In this document: positions 1-12,787 of the stretch, in pieces | Layout of the letters: the number at the start of each line of letters is the position of its first letter | Position numbering within the stretch: the stretch's first letter is position 1 | Assembly (NCBI GenBank): GCA_021234155.1 | Contig: JAJEKV010000032.1 | Coordinates: forward strand, 6,852,736 to 6,916,735 | Source: Isoetes taiwanensis | Taxonomy: Eukaryota; Streptophyta; Lycopodiopsida; Isoetales; Isoetaceae | Direction of reading: 5' to 3' | Length of the DNA stretch: 64,000 bases | Notes under the pieces: generated by a model | What the model was told of the DNA's origin: nothing | Databases searched by the model: none | Seen by the model: the letters and a program-made list of their open reading frames with translations, nothing else | Made by a program: the position numbers and the translations under genes

Positions 1-357
1 CTGGATTGTCATTAGCCTGTGGATTTCGTAATATCTTCACAGCCAATGTGTCAGGGCCAAGCTCAGATTTTGCATTCTCTAGTTCTTGAATTTTACACAA
101 ATATACAAGTCGTTATGTGACCCTTTTGCTCTATGACATGACTTGAATAAAGTTCGTTTAATTCATTAGTTTGCTTTGTTGAATTCGCAAATTCATTTGA
201 TGCAAATCAATGGCTGACTATTGTTTCCTATTTGTGCAGCTCGCAAAGGCTTGGACTGAGCATTGTAAGTGACAAAATTACTATTGTAGGAGAGATATTT
301 TATAGTGACTTACCGATATATCAATAATATCACTTGTCTCAAGCTTGTACAGGTCCG

Positions 358-512
358 TCAAGTGTATATTCCCCTTTTTTTTTTTTTGAAGGCATGATTG
401 GTGGGACTTGCACCCGCCCACGTCTTCCACCCGATGGTAGCCAGTGGGTTTTGAACCCTGGTGGGGATCACTCAATCCAACACATTACTACTAGTCTCAA
501 GTGTGTATTTCC
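358..512 (-). mobile_element. SINE-like retroposon with imperfect target-site duplication
   Basis: An insertion of about 122 bp (375-496) is flanked by a near-identical direct repeat, TCAAGTGTATATTCC at 358-372 and TCAAGTGTGTATTTCC at 497-512, which looks like a target-site duplication. On the minus strand the body ends in a run of about 13 A, as expected for a reverse-transcribed RNA. It also contains GGTTCAAAACCC, close to a Pol III B box. No clear A box is seen, so it may be 5'-truncated. The family is not recognised; the call rests on the duplication plus the poly(A) tail. Confidence 0.55.
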
Positions 513-3500
513 AAATTGGACCCAATTTACTTCTTACATTTGAGCCTCATAAAATTTCAAGGTCGTCTTGCTTCTAAGTCTAAGTTGCTTTTTCTTTTTC
601 GTTTCTTCTCAATTCATGGATGGTTTTTGTTTGTTGCACAATATGTTTCCATTTTTAATTATGGTTGTTTGAACCCCACTCATCAAGTATATTGTCTTTC
701 TTCGTAAATCTACATCCTTCTACCTCAGGTTATTGCAAACGATATGATGGTCGAATTTATGAAATTCATGTTATTCTTTAAGGCTAATTTGCAAACATTA
801 ACTTTTCCCCACCTAGTGGAATAAGCAAGAATTATGCTGCATATTTTGTCTAAGATGTGCGACTTTCCTCCCAAGCCCTGAAGGGGCCAAAAATATCTTT
901 TAACAACATAAACCATTACATCCTACACTTTTAACAAAATCCCACTCATAAATATAATGAAGCCTGAACTAATAATAAAAATAAAGCAAATATGGTGCCA
1001 TGAATTATGGCGCCGTCAACAAATATAAATCACAATTCTGCACTACCTAAAGGGCCGTTCACATGATAATCTTTTGGGTCAGCAGATGTAAGCTGCTGAT
1101 TCCGTGCTACTCCAAATACGTCCAGCTGAATCATCCACGCGGATAGCATCTCACGACAGCTGAACTCTCATAATGGGACTGAATTTCTTTTGGCTCAGCC
1201 CAAGTTCAGCAAGGACTCAACCGTCTTACGGCAATTTATCCATGCAACTTTGCATGCCATGCAATGTAATCACATGGTGCTAACACTTAAAAAGGTGTAC
1301 CTGAACCACTTATAGAAAATGAGCGCTTCAAGCCCGGTTCGAGCAGGCCCTAGCCATCGCTGTTCAAAAAGCCCTGTTCAAGAAAGCCATCCATCGCTGC
1401 GCAAAGAAATCCTTGTTCATCCCTGTGCAAGAGATCCCTGTGCGTGGTTATGCGGATGCATGAATTGCAGGCCCTGAGGGTTGCGACAGAAAAAAGAAAA
1501 ATCCTACTTTCTAGAATTAACCATTCACAAAATAAAAATAAAAAATCCAAACCATTAAAAAAAACTTACGAATACTCTACACCATTAAGCAAGATGCTAA
1601 CGCATCAATGGATTGCCCTTTAGAGGAGCCATTGACGCATGCATAATTACAGACTATTGTGATTACCATGTAGGTGATAAGGATCGTCGTGTTTATTGAC
1701 TTTTATTCGATATTTGTATTTATTGACTGTTATCATCTTGTAAATAGTAAGAGTCGATGTTGTACTTCTGATTAAATAGAGCGTAAAATGCTTTTGTTCT
1801 CATCATTATGTATTCATGTATTCAATGTTGTTTAGTGGAGGGTTGCTTTATGGATTGTTTTGGCATGAATGTTTGTTATTTATAGAACATTAGCTTCCTA
1901 GTTGTTTTTATTTCCACTACTACGATTTGTCCTATAGTTGTTTCTTTCAATAACAAGCACATCGAGAACTAGTATTATCCTAGTCATTGCCTTCAACTTT
2001 GTTATTGCAATGACAGAAGTTTTTAAAGGGCATGATAAACTTCTCTTTGATTAGAATTTTTAGGCTCACTGTCGATATAATTTTCTAAAGTTGATTGTTG
2101 TTTACAAGTTAACTTCTCCATTAACGTATGGTCAAATTCTTAAGTAAGTCCTAATCGATGCAATTGCAGGTACATATGAGTGCAAGGTTTCAAAATAATT
2201 GCACGGGCTACTGAGACTATATGATTGAGTCTGAAGATGAAGACACAAGAAGGGGACATCCTTAAAATGTCCACTACCAAACTTTACATGATAAACACAT
2301 AATACATAGTAAGCACGAAACAAAAGAATATAATTATGTTCAAAGGCTATAGGATTCGAGATTATTAGCATTAGCAACAATCCATGGTAACGCTCCATCT
2401 TCAATAAGAAAATATTTTGCAGTTCGTTGACCTGTCATAGACATTAAATGAGCCTTCAAAATGCAATCAATGATGACATTCTTAGCAGAATCAAGTGATG
2501 CTTTCACCATTTACTGGCAGCACGCCTTGACTCGCATTTGGCAAAAATTGCTAGACCCCTGGCCACTTGTGCCAGAATATCTATGTGCCTTAACCTGACC
2601 ATTCCAGAAGGCCTCTGATACCCTCTTCCTCCCTTAGCTTGCTTTGCAGCTTTTCTAATAGACATAGAAAACCAGGTACTAGTACTCCGCCACGTTCAGC
2701 AAACAAACTATATAGCTTCCACATACAATCATCAGAAACCATGAACAGACCAATCATCAGGGCCAAGTTCCATTTATGTCCTTGTCATTTACAATGGTGA
2801 ACCGATAGAAGATTGTTTAGCAAAGGAAAATAATATTGGACAAATTCTTGCCACAACTGCATTCTCATAATTTGAAAGCAAGTATATTAATAGTTATCGT
2901 GGGTCTGAGTTGTGTGGTACATCATTGGCCACTAAGTTTGGTAGAAAACAACCTTCGACACAATAAGGCAGCTCGTAGAGACATGTTACCATTTCCATAC
3001 AGATTTGCAATGGCCCCTGTGGTGCGAGTCAATGTTGTGTGCAAAGTTGAAACACCATTAAGGAGAAATATGCTGTTTGTGTTCAATGTTATCTAGTCCC
3101 TTTATCTGATGTTTAAATGAATCTTGTGATGTTTATGTATTACTCCAAATTGAGATGATCATCATAGAGCTGCATGCGGTTTTCAACAACTAATAGGTCT
3201 GCTAGAGAAAATGAGAAACTAGAACATTTGATGTTTATTTTCTCTTTATGCTTAAGTGAAGATAAACAATTCAAACAACACACTTGAACTTGTTATCTAG
3301 TTGAGTGAGCAATAATTGAATAAATGAACTAGCAACTCATGATTTCCTATCTATGAAGACTTTTGTATGTCCTCGAATCTTGAATTATTACTTCCATACC
3401 AGATAGGGCAAAAGAATATTAGCACCTAGAACCACTGATGTATGTCAATTGCATCCATACATTTATATTCCGAAACAGAACATTAACTAGACATAACTCC

Positions 3501-3678
3501 TCGGAGCTGGTTTCTTCGATTTAATCCAAGCTGATTTGAGCCTTAAATGTCTTTCTTGTGTCATCTAATGGTTGAAGGCTTTTCTGTTAGTGCCATTTAC
3601 ACCTTCTATAGTTGAAGAAAGTCATTGATTCTTGAGCTAAGAACTTCTTGAGTTCAAAAAAGTGTTTCCTTTATTCAC
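513..3678. other. Intergenic DNA, no gene seen
   Basis: AT-rich sequence. The open frames here are short, lack recognisable motifs and fall on both strands without pattern. A segment near 868-890 (CCCTGAAGGGGCC followed by A-rich DNA) resembles one at 15430-15445, so both may be ends of an old dispersed repeat. Nothing else can be supported. Confidence 0.5.
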
Positions 3679-5405
3679 TCAATAAATCAGCAGGCAGCTA
3701 ACTGTAGCAGAATATTCAATTAGCCCTGAGAGCACAAGCCCAACATCAGATCCGATCAATGTAACTTGATCTTCCCGATAAACACAATGTTTCTCTCCTG
3801 ACGGGATATGAATTGTCTTAGGCCCAACTTCTCCTTTCAAAAACTTGTTAACAATACGTATATTAGTAAAAGTTCCTCTTGCCATAATTTCATCATTTCC
3901 TCCTCGACTGCCATATGACTTGAAATCCTTCGGCTGTACACCTTTCTCCATGGGATACTTCGCTGCTGGACTTTCTTTATGGATACTACCAGCAGGAGAA
4001 ATGTGATCTGTGGTGATACTGTCACCGAAGTTCAGAAGTACATGGGCATCTTTAACACCATGGATGCCAGGAGGTTTCTTCGTCATTATTCTGAAAAACG
4101 GAGGCTCATGAACATAGGTGGACGATGGATCCCAAGCATAAAGATCACCAGTTGGAGCTGGCAATTCATTCCACATTTTATTTCCCTTTGTAATAGCTGC
4201 ATAAGTAGATTTGAATATCTCAGAAAGAAGAGAAGATGCCGCCACCTATAACAAAGCAAGAGTTCAAGCCTAAGATCAGCAAAGAAATGTCACCACAAAC
4301 AGATAACCATGTTAATAAACTCTAAATGACTTAGTTCCAAAAAAATAAGTAATATTGGTTAATGCAAAAAAAAAAAAAAAGGCAGTTGCCATTATTTGTC
4401 ACGTACCTTAGCAACTTCTTCTGAAATGGGCCAAATCTCCCTTAAAATCACTGGCTTGCCATCCTTACTGGCCTATAGGTTCCTTTTCAAAGTTAATGTT
4501 CACCTGCCATATCATACAAAGTCAAATCAATATGCATATACACAACTATTCCTGATCTTAAAATCTGAGGCAAGAATGTGACACAAAAAACTACATTACA
4601 TATAGAAAAAAAAAGGATAAAGATAGGTATAGGAAAAGAACATGCAAATGCAAAGCTAGGCAAGCACATTGATGAACTACAACCAAGCAAAAAATTACCG
4701 TTCCAGCTAGAGCGTAAGCCACAACTAGTGGAGGAGATGCAAGATAGTTTGCCCGGGTTAGAGGATGAACACGGCCCGATAAGACAGCAGTGACCATTAG
4801 ATCTGTACATTCATGAAAACATATCTACATGGTTAGACAATAGATGATGGAAGCATAGGTTTAGATTTTAAAATAAGTGCAATGTAATCACCATTGTCTG
4901 CGATTGTTGTAGCAACTGATTCCCGTAGTTCATCAGAGTTTCCTATGCATGTTGTGCAACCATATCCAACAAGGCTAAACCCTTGAATTTCCAAGTATTT
5001 CGTCAAGCCACTGCATTATATGTCATGTATGCAATAAGGGCATACATATTTTATGTGCACACAGGTAATGAACTATGTACCTCTCATTAAGATACTTGGT
5101 AAGAACTCCTGATCCGGGAGCAAGACTTGTCTTTATCCAAGGCTTAACCTGCAAATAATAAGCCGCTTAGTCACATACTGCATCGACCAATATATTTCCT
5201 TTTAGAAGGAAAGGCTCGAACCATAATGCCCAATTCGGCAGCCCTTTTGGCAACAAGGCCCGCTCCAAGCGTTGCAGCAATCGTTAATCATAGCCAAGGA
5301 TTCAAAGCGCTCAGAAAGCACGAGCTCTAGGGCATCAAGGTTAGCCGATCTGCTGGGGCTGGAGAAGGCATTGCCGAGGCGAGACAGAAGGGAGGATCGG
5401 TTCAT
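3679..5405 (-). pseudogene. Aconitate hydratase pseudogene, multi-exon fragment
   Basis: Aconitase isomerises citrate to isocitrate using a 4Fe-4S cluster. Six exon-like blocks read on the minus strand match the middle of plant aconitase: about 5400-5224, 5148-5091 ([13 protein letters not shown]), 5010-4892 (with cluster cysteines in [11 protein letters not shown]), 4802-4699 ([16 protein letters not shown]), 4503-4407 (NFEKEPIG then KDGKPVILREIWP) and 4246 to about 3770 ([26 protein letters not shown]). GT and AG junctions are kept at most borders, so this is a genomic duplicate, not a processed copy. Damage is clear: a frameshift near 4462, loss of five residues (NRNFE) before the RVHPL motif, a frameshift in the first block, no N-terminal third, and no swivel domain after IPSGEKH. 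The 5' block instead begins with an unrelated Ser-rich stretch, MNRSSLLSRLGNAF. Homology to aconitase is very secure; lack of function is strongly implied. Confidence 0.88.
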
Positions 5406-5699
5406 GCTCTTCTGCAGCCATGGAAGCGAAAGCTCTCCATAACTCTAACGTAAGAAGTAAACGTCTGGGGTATGATTGTAGAAGATATTACAGACGCCCC
5501 TGCCACTGGTGCCGCCCTCGCCGATGCCACTGTCATTGCAAGAGGGGCTTGCATAGCCATAGCTCCATTATCTTCCAAAGAAAACCCAAACCATGGCATC
5601 CCAAACAATCTCTGCCGTCTAAGTATCACAAAGTGTCACAAAAACCCTAACTAATCCCAAACAATCATAACCACGTATTTAAAATAAAAATATCTTATG

Positions 5700-5782
5700 A
5701 ATAGAATAGAATAGAATAGAATAGAATAGATTTTTTAACCTCCACGGAGACCAATAGGTCATGCGACCATACAATGGGCTAA
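5700..5782 (-). mobile_element. LINE 3'-end stub with (AATAG)n tail
   Basis: Read on the minus strand, this stub has TAGCCCATTGTATGG, then ACCTATTGGTCT, then CCGTGGAGG and TTAAAAAA, and ends in (CTATT)n. The order and sequence match the 3' end of the LINE at about 41.0 kb and five other stubs in the window. Only the last ~50 bp of the element plus the tail are present, which is an extreme 5' truncation. It lies about 270 bp upstream of the PPR start codon. Confidence 0.7.
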
Positions 5783-6051
5783 TATTCAAATCAAATCCAA
5801 GCCTTCTATATTCATTCCACCCTCGAACGAGACGGGCACGAGACGGGCAACGCACCCACGTGATTTTTGCCGACCTTATCTCAAACAAGTGTGATTTTTG
5901 GCGACAGTTTCAGTATGTTCTCGGAGAGTGGTTATAAGGATTGGGAGCTATGGAAGAAGGATCACAGGGCGGAAGTTTGTCCAGTCTCTTATTGTGTTGT
6001 CAAAAGTCAACATAGGAATGACGTCAATCGACAGATAGGGAAAAAACAGAG

Positions 6052-8436
6052 ATGGCTATCCCTGTGCAGAATTTTTGTAAATTCATGTTGGCAGAGAAAA
6101 CACATGAGTTGCCCGAGGAGCAATGCAAGCTATATCAAGTAAAGCAGGCCCAGTTACTACCTAACCTTGCAGAGGATGGATTCAGTACTATTGAGAAAAT
6201 TAGATCCAAACCCCTTGAAAATAAGTTTGGGATTCATTTAACGAACAATAAAGATTTGCCGTCTTATGCATTGCTTGTTAAAAACTTATGCTCTCCGAAG
6301 GACATGGCAGACGGCAAGCTGGTGCATGCTGATATTATGACGAATGGTTATGGGCAAGAAAGATTCCTTCGGAACCTCCTTATTGAAATGTATGGGAAGT
6401 GTGGTTCCTTGGATGATGCACATGGCATATTTGATAAAATAGAAACGAGGAACGTATTTTCATGGACTTCTATGATTGCAGCATATGTTTACCACAAAGA
6501 ATGGGACGATGCACTTGAATTCTTCAAGCAAATGCTGCTGGAAAGGATTAAACCAAATAGATTTACATTTACTATTATTCTTGGTGTATGTTCGAGCATG
6601 TTCGCCTTGGCTGATGGCAAGCTTATACATGCTTTCATTCTTGATGCAAGATTAGGATCTGATATTTTTGTTGCAACTGCTGTTGTTTATATGTATGGGA
6701 AGTTTAAGCTTTTGGATGAGCTAGTGAGAGTATTTGATAGGATGAATAGATGGGATGTTATAACGTGGACAGCAACAATTGCAGCGTATGCTGATGATGA
6801 GCATGTCAATGCAGCTATGGAACTTTTTAGACAAATGCAGTTGGCAGGGATAACTCCAAATAAGTACAGCTTTACTGTAATCCTTAATTCATGTTCAAGC
6901 GTGAAAGAACTAGGAAAAGGCAAGGTGATCCATGCTGGTATACTTCACGCCACATACGACTCAGATGTTGTCATAGGGAATGCTCTGGTTAATATGTATA
7001 GCAAGTGCAACTCTTTGGTTGAAGCAGAGAGAGTGTTTGAGAGCATGCACAAACGGGATATAATATCATGGAATGCAATGATTTCTGCATACAATCAAAA
7101 TGATAATCCAGAGCATGCATTCCAAGTATTCCATAAAATGCAGCAATATCATGTGAGACCTGATAAGATCACGTTGGTTAGCATCCTAGATCCTTGTGCT
7201 AGCCTAGCTTTTTTTGCAGAAGGAAAGCGGATGCATGCCCATATTGTCAGTAACAATTGTGAGTCAGATATTATAGTCAGAAACACTCTTCTCAACATGT
7301 ATGGAAAATGTGGAAGTGTAAGGGATGCACAGAAGATCTTTGGACAGCTTCATAAGCGGGATATTGTTTCATGGAATGCCATGATTGCAGCATATGCACA
7401 AAATGGACACGGTGAAGATGCTCTTTCCATTTTTAGGCAGAGCCAGGAAATTTGTGTAAAACCAGATAAGTACACCTTTGTCAGCATTCTGGATGCGTGC
7501 GCCATTTTAGCATTTATAGAAATTGGTAAATGGATGCACGCAAGCATTATTTCCAATGGGTTTGAGATGGATCCTGTAGTTGGGAATGCACTTCTTAATA
7601 TGTATGGAAAATGCTGGAGCTTGGAACATGCACACATAGTCTTTTTTTGGATGCATCAGAGAGATCTTGTATCATGGACTGCTATGATAGCAGCATGTAC
7701 ACAACATAGTGACGAGATTCAAGCCCTTAAACATTTCAAAGACATGCAAAATGAAGGCATTGCCCCAAATATGGTAACCTTAGTTGGTATTATGGATGCT
7801 TGTGCCAGTTTAGCAGCCACCACAGCTGCCAAGGATATCCATGCTTGCATGATAAATTGTGGGTTTCAATGTAATAGTGTTTTAAGCTGCGCCATCATTA
7901 ATATGTATGGCAAATGTGGAAATCTTAACTATGCAAAGGAAGTGTTTTTAAGAATGCATGAACATGATGTTGTCTCATGGACAGCACTAATTGCTGTTTA
8001 TGCACAGCATGGACAATGCACTTCTGCGCGTCAAGTATTTGATGATATGCAGCAGGAAGGCATCTGGCCGAATGATGTCACATTTATTTCCACCCTTTCT
8101 GCATGTAGTCATGCAGGAGCCATGGATGAGGGCTCTTATCTTTTTCTTTCCATGAGTCAAGGTTATGGACTTATCCCAACAATAAGACAGTTTGGTTGTT
8201 TGATTGATATTGTGGGGCGTGTTGGCTTTCTGGATGAAGCATTGGAGCTTCTCTTGAATATACCTGTGGAAGCTGATGCTTTTGCATGGACATCATTGTT
8301 GACTGCATGCACTACTCATGGTGACATGGGACGTGGAAAATCAGTTGCAGCACTAATTCTTGAGCTGAATGCAAACAATGCTGGCTTATATGTGATGTTA
8401 TCAAATATCTACGCCAGCTGGGAAATGGATGATTAG
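6052..8436 (+). CDS. PLS-class pentatricopeptide-repeat protein
   Basis: A 794-residue uninterrupted ORF. PPR proteins bind organellar RNA one base per repeat and act in editing, splicing or processing. From about residue 75 to 760 the protein is tandem PPR motifs in P-L-S order, with the recurring blocks GKxxHAxI, NMYGKCGS, AxxVFxxM, RDVVSWTAMIAAY and GIxPNxxTFxxIL. The last repeats pass into an E-type region (AFAWTSLLTACTTHGDMG, YVMLSNIYASWEMDD), where a stop replaces the usual E/E+ and DYW domains. No DYW cytidine-deaminase motif could be read in any frame downstream. The N-terminal ~70 residues are not repeat-like; a targeting peptide would be expected there but is not obvious. The ATG at 6052 follows a purine-rich context and is the first Met before the repeats. 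The gene is intronless across the repeats, as is common in the family. If functional it probably needs a DYW partner in trans, or acts without editing. Confidence 0.9.
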   Translation: MAIPVQNFCKFMLAEKTHELPEEQCKLYQVKQAQLLPNLAEDGFSTIEKIRSKPLENKFGIHLTNNKDLPSYALLVKNLCSPKDMADGKLVHADIMTNGYGQERFLRNLLIEMYGKCGSLDDAHGIFDKIETRNVFSWTSMIAAYVYHKEWDDALEFFKQMLLERIKPNRFTFTIILGVCSSMFALADGKLIHAFILDARLGSDIFVATAVVYMYGKFKLLDELVRVFDRMNRWDVITWTATIAAYADDEHVNAAMELFRQMQLAGITPNKYSFTVILNSCSSVKELGKGKVIHAGILHATYDSDVVIGNALVNMYSKCNSLVEAERVFESMHKRDIISWNAMISAYNQNDNPEHAFQVFHKMQQYHVRPDKITLVSILDPCASLAFFAEGKRMHAHIVSNNCESDIIVRNTLLNMYGKCGSVRDAQKIFGQLHKRDIVSWNAMIAAYAQNGHGEDALSIFRQSQEICVKPDKYTFVSILDACAILAFIEIGKWMHASIISNGFEMDPVVGNALLNMYGKCWSLEHAHIVFFWMHQRDLVSWTAMIAACTQHSDEIQALKHFKDMQNEGIAPNMVTLVGIMDACASLAATTAAKDIHACMINCGFQCNSVLSCAIINMYGKCGNLNYAKEVFLRMHEHDVVSWTALIAVYAQHGQCTSARQVFDDMQQEGIWPNDVTFISTLSACSHAGAMDEGSYLFLSMSQGYGLIPTIRQFGCLIDIVGRVGFLDEALELLLNIPVEADAFAWTSLLTACTTHGDMGRGKSVAALILELNANNAGLYVMLSNIYASWEMDD

Positions 8437-11400
8437 TCAAATAATACAAAAAATGATATTTATCATGGTACCATGCTTCATTTTGGAACAATTCAGAGTC
8501 AGAGCTGCAGAAACATAAAAACCTTCACAGAATGTATATAGGAATGCTTGGTGTCTAGGGCCTGTCCTCTCCAATTTGTCATCTAGCAGAACGATAACCC
8601 ATATTTGGTCGATGAGAGCAGGAAGTACAAAGTGAGATTATGATAAATTGCATTGCACTTTTGCTGTCCATACTATTTCGAAAGACGTAACAAGCTCTTT
8701 TGCTTATGATGAAACAGTGGCTGAAATTTATTGCCGTGGATATACAATGGAGGCAACAGAAGGTGCAATCTCTGTCCTGAAGACGGGAGAGTATCGATCG
8801 GGAAATTGCAGAGTGTACATTCCAACTTGCAACTTGATGGAGACCTGATGGGAAGGTATGGTTCTGATGGAGAACTCATGGGAAGGAACTGATGAAGATG
8901 AATTAGAGGGTCAGGTGTATGGTTGTAAGGATTTTCGTCATTGTAAGGAGGGCAATTCTGAAGTTGATAAGTTGCAGGGCAAAAATATACATGGGAGAAT
9001 CTATATCAATCATCAATGCATCAATGCACGGGTGCCATTTCTAGATGATCTTTAACTCGTAAGAGATTCTTTTCTGCATGTAACTCTTTATCCTGTTTGC
9101 AGTTAAGTGGCCTGTTTGAAGATGCTATGGCATATGCTAGGTAAAAGCTGACGAACAAGTTTTCTGTATTTGATAATCATTTTTTATTTCATATGATTTC
9201 GGCATCCAACTTCTTCCCTTTTAGTATTGTGCATGCCATGATTTCTCAGGATCATGCAGTACTGGATGCACTGGATGGGTGTTTCGTGGATTCAGGGCAA
9301 TTGTTCGGAGCCGAATGATCTTGCTCACTGCTCAGCGTTGGGCAACGGTGGGTTGATATTCTTCTATATTTCTCAAGCATGTCATTCCCGTTGCCTCATA
9401 TCATTTGAGTCGACAGTTCAGACTCAGATGAGGAGTTTTTTGCCTTTTTTGTGGATCTCATCGAAAGCAGATTGCTTTGTCGACTTAAGTACTTACATAT
9501 AGACCATGCTGCAAGCAGAGTTCCAAAGGCAAAGCAAGAAAGGTATGTATGCTCTAGATATTTTCTAGGGTTTGATTTTGATGTCTATGAACCAGAAGTT
9601 CAATTTCCGTAATGTAGGGCAATATGTAGCAGATATTCTTAGTTTTGGAGTTCATATGGACTTATTTGAATGTTTCTGCAGGAATGTAATGCTAAAATCC
9701 TATGAAGATGCAACCTCAAGGTACTCTTCTATCTTAAAGGTTTTAGATGCATTTGTGTGCAGACTACACATGTTATAATCTTTGCTTCATATCTGAGGCA
9801 TAAATAAATGGTATATCTGGAGCTCCCAGGTGCTTATGGAGGAAAATATATACTGCTGAATGTAAATGACATTCATTACTTGGTTTTCCGATTATGTTGC
9901 ATGCCGACTTGAACCTATCATGCATAAATTGCTGCTCTTTTATATACATATATATGATGGCTATGGTGCTCTATTGTTTAGTCCAGTAAGTGGGAGAGCA
10001 ATCTTGGTTTTCCTTTCCTTCCATGTTTTGATGCTATATTGATTTGTATTTGTAGATGCCATCCTTAATTTGCAATTTCATTTGAAATGGTGCGTTGCAA
10101 CAGGGTGATTTCTTGCAGTTATGTATAGAACTAAGAATAACTTTGTTTTTGGAGCAGGAGCAGGTCATTTTCGGATTTTGTAGACAACATGGGAGCATAA
10201 TGGAGCTGACCTTTTAGAGCATAACAGTTTTGCAGCTGAGGTGATCTTCAAGTTTCTTCTAATAGTCTATTGTTGACGTGGATTAAATGCTTTAAACCTG
10301 CATCATAGTTTGGATTAAAGCATTATCTTAGATTTAGTGTAAGTGATTGCATTTATCATGTGCAGACTATGAATTTGGATATATGCATAAAGTACCACGT
10401 GTGCCTGCAGTTTTACACCATCTTGGTAAACGAATACCCCACAGAAGGTACGGATGCCAGATCTCGCATCATAGGCAAAGGCAAATTGTCTCTAATTTGT
10501 TTGTCGTCTACTGCATAGGATTCAAGCATAGATTCAGGCTTCGATTCATGCTTTAGGCAATTTTGATTTAAACGTTGAGTTGCCGTTGCACCCAATGACG
10601 TCTAAATAATTTATGCATTGTCATTTTAGTCTTCCATTCTTTCTAAAATGCTAGAAGAATGTATCTCATTGAATTGCCTTCTTAGGAACTCTGCTATGTG
10701 CTAAGATTCTTCATGTGGAGGCAAAATCTCACAAGCAGGTTACAAGAACAAGGTTTGCTATTTGATCTTTCTCGAGTTTTGCTACTATATGTCCTTTAAA
10801 TGGCATTCCTCACTTTAGCCATCTCCAATTTCAAATGTAATTTTGCTCTGCAACTTAGTGGGTCTTTATATATTATATAAATTAGCAAGAGTGAAGCCCC
10901 TCCATGGGAGTTTTCTATTCCTCCTGGATCTGTAGAGTGGTCAACATAGAATTAGTGCAACAATTTGTGTATCATCGGAATGCCTAGAGCAATAAAACTG
11001 GTTGTAGTCCACTAGGGTTAATGTTATAGTATCAAGTACATGTCTGTGCAAGCTAATCTAATTGGATTGCCCCCATGTTTTGCAGGTTGGATGCTTCTGC
11101 ATATTTGCTTTACGACATCCACAATTGTTAGTCTAACAGACAAGTCTATTTCACAGGTTCTTTTAAGCCGTAAGTCATTCTGGCATGTTCTTAGAACTAC
11201 TCAATAATTTGGGGATTCTGTAAAAATTTGTCGTATATTCTTTTAGATTTGAGGCAGCTTGGAGTCGTTGAATACGATGGCAGAACAAGGACCTTCATTC
11301 AGAGTTGTTGCAAGCTTGCTAAAAGAATTATTCTGTCAATCTATGTCTTCAAATTTTGTAGCAGTGGTATTTGGGCTGGCAGGACTTATAGTACTAATAA

Positions 11401-12498
11401 TACTTAGCACTGTACCTATGGCAGAGAAAGTTGCGACAAGGTAACCTTCATATCTTTACTAGATAGCGGCACATTTGCCATCCTTATGACACTTGGTTGT
11501 GAATACCATTTCAAGATTTATATTCTCAAATTTTGTAGAGTTGTATCTGAGTTAGAAGGGCTTAGTCAGATGTCATATAGATATTTGAACATGGGCACAT
11601 AGCAAAAACGTAGTGATTGCAAGGCATGTGGAAATCTTTGCAGCATGCCAGGCTTTCTTATTGTTGGCTTTGTTTGGAAGGATGTTAGACATATTATCTA
11701 TTGTGATCCCATTATCTCTTCTGTTAATGCTGCGAATATACTAAATTGTTCGGCCATACATGCTTAAAACATGCTATTGACCAAACATGGTTTAACATGT
11801 ACAACATGGTTTAATATGTACAATGCTGCTACTCATGCAAGGAAAGCATAGAAGAATATTGACAATATTGTATATTTCTACTGCTGGATCGGGTCTACTT
11901 CTACTCTTATGACCTTTTGCACTTCCAGATATATTTGTGCTTCCAGATTATCCACATTGTTGTGGAGGTTCTGAGGCTTCCCACTGAAGATCTACTTCAT
12001 TTTCATGTACAAGTTCTTTAATTGTCATTGTTCAAGGATTCTTATTCAATGGAGATTTACAAATTCAATTTCATAGTGGTGGTCTTTATGGATTTTTCTA
12101 GCTGTATGCATTGTTAATATGATAATAAATGTACATCAGTCTTTAAGGTTGTATAACTTTAAATCTCTATTTGTCTATGACCCCAGCATATGCAGCTTCT
12201 ATGCCCATCCTATGGATGGGATCCAAATGCTTGGAGTGTAATGCATGCATTCCTGGGAGTGTAGGCTCTCAATATAGTGTTACTTTTGCACAAATTAATA
12301 GGATAGTTTTATTCATTGTGAAAGCAGAATGTGTAGCCCCCATTAGTCCAGCAGAAGCACACTATATGCTTTTCCTTAAAATTCTCTCACAATATTGCAC
12401 GAAACAATTGATAACCTATTCATAGCTAGAAATACTTGATGAGGAATATATGAATGGCGCAAAACAATTGTGTAAGCTATTTAGTAATCCTTAAATCA
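8437..12498 (+). other. Downstream flank of the PPR gene, no confident gene
   Basis: AT-rich DNA with scattered short open segments. Some are bordered by plausible splice signals, for example a piece around 9681-9720 between CAG and GT. One small frame at 11259-11444 predicts a hydrophobic helix (VAVVFGLAGLIVLIILSTV) and ends at a GT donor-like site, but no family is recognised. The stretch could hold an intron-containing 3' UTR or a degraded gene. The sequence alone does not decide. Confidence 0.3.
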
Positions 12499-12519
12499 TA
12501 TTCTATTCTATTCTATTCT
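12499..12519. repeat. (TATTC)n microsatellite
   Basis: Four units of TATTC. The same pentanucleotide forms the tail of the LINE at 17.3 kb and of the stubs, but the diagnostic hairpin is not seen next to this copy. Confidence 0.7.
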
Positions 12520-12675
12520 TAACAAGGAATATTTGAAGAAGCTTTTTATTATATGACATATCTTATTTACTAGGTTATCTTAAACATCTCATGTATAGTA
12601 ATACTTGAGACATGCACTGCATCAAATGAGCATGTTCAAATTGGTATGGAATCCAAGATAACGTAATCAAGCCTA

Positions 12676-12787
12676 TCTCAAAGACCACATACACAAAGTC
12701 TATCTCCTCTACAATTTGGACGACGTTGAACTCTCAAAGACCACATACACAAAGTCTATCTCCTCTACAATTTGGACGACGTTGAAC
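12676..12787. repeat. 56-bp tandem duplication
   Basis: Two adjacent and essentially identical 56-bp units beginning TCTCAAAGACCACATACAC. The near-perfect identity suggests a recent duplication. It lies about 330 bp before a Helitron 3' terminus. Confidence 0.9.

Noticed and set aside
12499-12519. LINE stub at the (TATTC)n run, and a similar one at 61497-61520
   Set aside because: The diagnostic GGTCTCCGTGGAC hairpin is missing on both sides; only the microsatellite can be claimed.
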